Source of the DNA: Acidobacteriota bacterium
GTDB lineage: Bacteria > Acidobacteriota > Terriglobia > Bryobacterales > Bryobacteraceae
Assembly: GCA_026394075.1 (NCBI GenBank)
Contig: JAPKYX010000189.1
Coordinates: forward strand, 1 to 61,583
Direction of reading: 5' to 3'
Length of the DNA stretch: 61,583 nt
In this document: piece after piece, positions 60,470 through 61,583 of the stretch
Numbering within the stretch: position 1 is the stretch's first letter
Layout: every line of letters begins with the position of its first letter
The notes under the pieces: model-generated
What the model was told of the DNA's origin: nothing
The model's input: the letters and a program-made list of their open reading frames with translations, nothing else
The model's database searches: none
Translations under genes and position numbers: made by a program

Positions 60470-61583
60470 ATGGCCATTTGCCGGCAATTTCCGATCCTGC
60501 TCACTTCCGCCACCACGCTGTGGTGCGTGGCGTCAGCCTACGGCCAAACCCCCGCGCCCGCCTTTGAGCATTCCGTCAAACCGGTTCTTGCCCGCAGTTG
60601 TGCGCCTTGCCATAACGATCGCAATGCCTCCGGCGGCTTAAACCTGGATTCATTCCAACTTCCCGCCTCGCTCACCCATGCGCGCGACGGCTGGGAGCGG
60701 ATTATCCAGAAAGTCCGGTCCGGGGAAATGCCTCCCAAGGGTTTCCCGCGCCCCAGCCAAGCCGTGCTGGAGGCAATGACATCGTTCGTCGAGAGCGAGT
60801 TTGAGCGCGCCGACCGCAACTTGAAGCCGGACCCGGGCCGCGTCACCGCCCGGCGTCTGAATCGCAATGAATACTCGAACACGATTCGGGATTTGCTGGC
60901 GGTGGACTTCCGCGCCAATAAGGATTTCCCCACCGACGATTCCGGCTACGGCTTTGACAACATCGGCGACGTGCTCACCATCTCGCCCGTGCTGATGGAC
61001 AAGTATCTGGACGCCGCCGAACGCATCGCGGCTCGCGCGTTGGGCGCTGATCCGCTGCCCGCCAAGCCGCTGGAAGCTGAGTACCACAACAAGGACAAGA
61101 CGATCCGCCGCCTGGACCCCTCAAATATTGAAGCGACGCACCGCGTGGGCTGGGATGGCGAGTACATCATCCGCATTGGCCTGCCGGGCCAGCGTGCCGA
61201 AGATGCCAAGCCGGTGACGCTGGGCTTCTGGATGGATGGCAAGCTGCTGCACACGATGCCGGTGGAAACCAAGCCGTCCAAGCTGGTCTACTTCAATCCT
61301 TATTCTGAAGAAGAGTTCCGCCTGATCCTGCCCGAAGGCGACCACGTCTTCCGCGCCGGTTTCATTGACGACCCCTTCATCAAGACGCTGCCCGCCGGTG
61401 ACGCCTACTCGGACAAGAAGAACAAGTTCCTGAACATGATCAAGTTCGTGGGACCGTTCCCGGCCAAGGTGGAAAAGATCAGCCGCAAGAAGATCCTGGT
61501 GTGTGACCCACAAACGGGCACCGCTGCCGTACGTCAAGCGTGCGTCGATCGGATTCTCGCCACCGTCGCCCGCCGCGCTTACC
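60470..61583 (+). CDS. Exported cytochrome c / DUF1587-DUF1592 protein, N-terminal part
   Basis: The gene runs off the right edge; 371 codons are present. After a signal peptide (LLTSATTLWCVASAYGQ) comes a class I haem site, VLARSCAPCHNDRNASGGL, with the axial Met candidate in RSGEMPPKG. The DUF1587 domain follows (RLNRNEYSNTIRDLLAVDF, DDSGYGFDNIGDVLTISP). Later sequence fits the carbohydrate-binding-like segment before DUF1592. These large periplasmic cytochrome proteins are expanded in planctomycetes and Solibacter-type acidobacteria, where they often pair with DUF1552 proteins. Function is unknown; redox polysaccharide breakdown is speculation. Confidence 0.9.
   Translation, partial: MAICRQFPILLTSATTLWCVASAYGQTPAPAFEHSVKPVLARSCAPCHNDRNASGGLNLDSFQLPASLTHARDGWERIIQKVRSGEMPPKGFPRPSQAVLEAMTSFVESEFERADRNLKPDPGRVTARRLNRNEYSNTIRDLLAVDFRANKDFPTDDSGYGFDNIGDVLTISPVLMDKYLDAAERIAARALGADPLPAKPLEAEYHNKDKTIRRLDPSNIEATHRVGWDGEYIIRIGLPGQRAEDAKPVTLGFWMDGKLLHTMPVETKPSKLVYFNPYSEEEFRLILPEGDHVFRAGFIDDPFIKTLPAGDAYSDKKNKFLNMIKFVGPFPAKVEKISRKKILVCDPQTGTAAVRQACVDRILATVARRAY

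Noticed and set aside
1-61583. tRNA, rRNA, prophage or insertion sequence
   Set aside because: I read for transposase, integrase and capsid products and for tRNA-like arms and found none; short or unusual RNA genes could have been missed by eye.

Overview
The window is GC-rich, densely coded bacterial chromosome, most like an acidobacterium of the Solibacter/Bryobacter group. The lineage call is an inference. It rests on the TIGR03437-type C-terminal domain on at least two secreted proteins (YHYH protein, subtilase), an Oar-like TonB-dependent receptor with an N-terminal carboxypeptidase-regulatory domain, a planctomycete/Solibacter-type DUF1587 cytochrome c protein, and many secreted hydrolases with Sec or Tat signals. 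I see no rRNA, tRNA, CRISPR array, phage or insertion sequence.

Layout. (1) 1-2264, minus strand: 5' part of a class A penicillin-binding protein, a small membrane protein, and proline dehydrogenase. (2) 2429-16312, plus strand: a tightly packed eight-gene operon of DUF4159, VWA/GATase-like membrane protein, caspase-fold protein without a Cys nucleophile, TPR metalloprotease, MoxR ATPase, DUF58, BatA-type VWA, and a large DUF4175-like protein whose Gly/Gln-repeat tail is split by an apparent +1 frameshift. (3) 16347-18674, minus: a CpxAR-like two-component system. (4) 18866-28265: secreted YHYH protein, matrixin-type metalloprotease with a small exported partner, class III CoA-transferase, and subtilisin-like protease. 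(5) 28417-33458: Nramp metal transporter fused to a universal stress domain, divergent from an Rrf2 regulator-cysK pair, then acpP-fabF. (6) 33596-50263: haem peroxidase lipoprotein and a secreted catabolic set (S41 peptidase, GH29 fucosidase, alpha/beta hydrolase, amidohydrolase, ceramidase-like protein, sugar isomerase-like protein, beta-helix protein, TonB receptor). (7) 50485-61583: Oar-like receptor, membrane dipeptidase, EEP-fold hydrolase, SBBP beta-propeller protein, chemotaxis receptor, SDR oxidoreductase, a small exported protein, and the start of a cytochrome c/DUF1587 protein.

How the parts fit. The MoxR operon looks like one envelope-associated machine: a cytoplasmic AAA+ ATPase with DUF58, several membrane VWA proteins, and exported partners. 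Region 6 looks like scavenging of glycoconjugates, lipids and peptides, with TonB receptors as the uptake route. Regulatory sequence worth attention includes a 16-bp palindrome over the predicted mntH -10 box, an 11-bp-period direct repeat upstream of the response regulator gene, a paired REP-like palindrome at 45852-45917, and several intrinsic terminators, one lying inside the annotated 5' end of the dipeptidase ORF.
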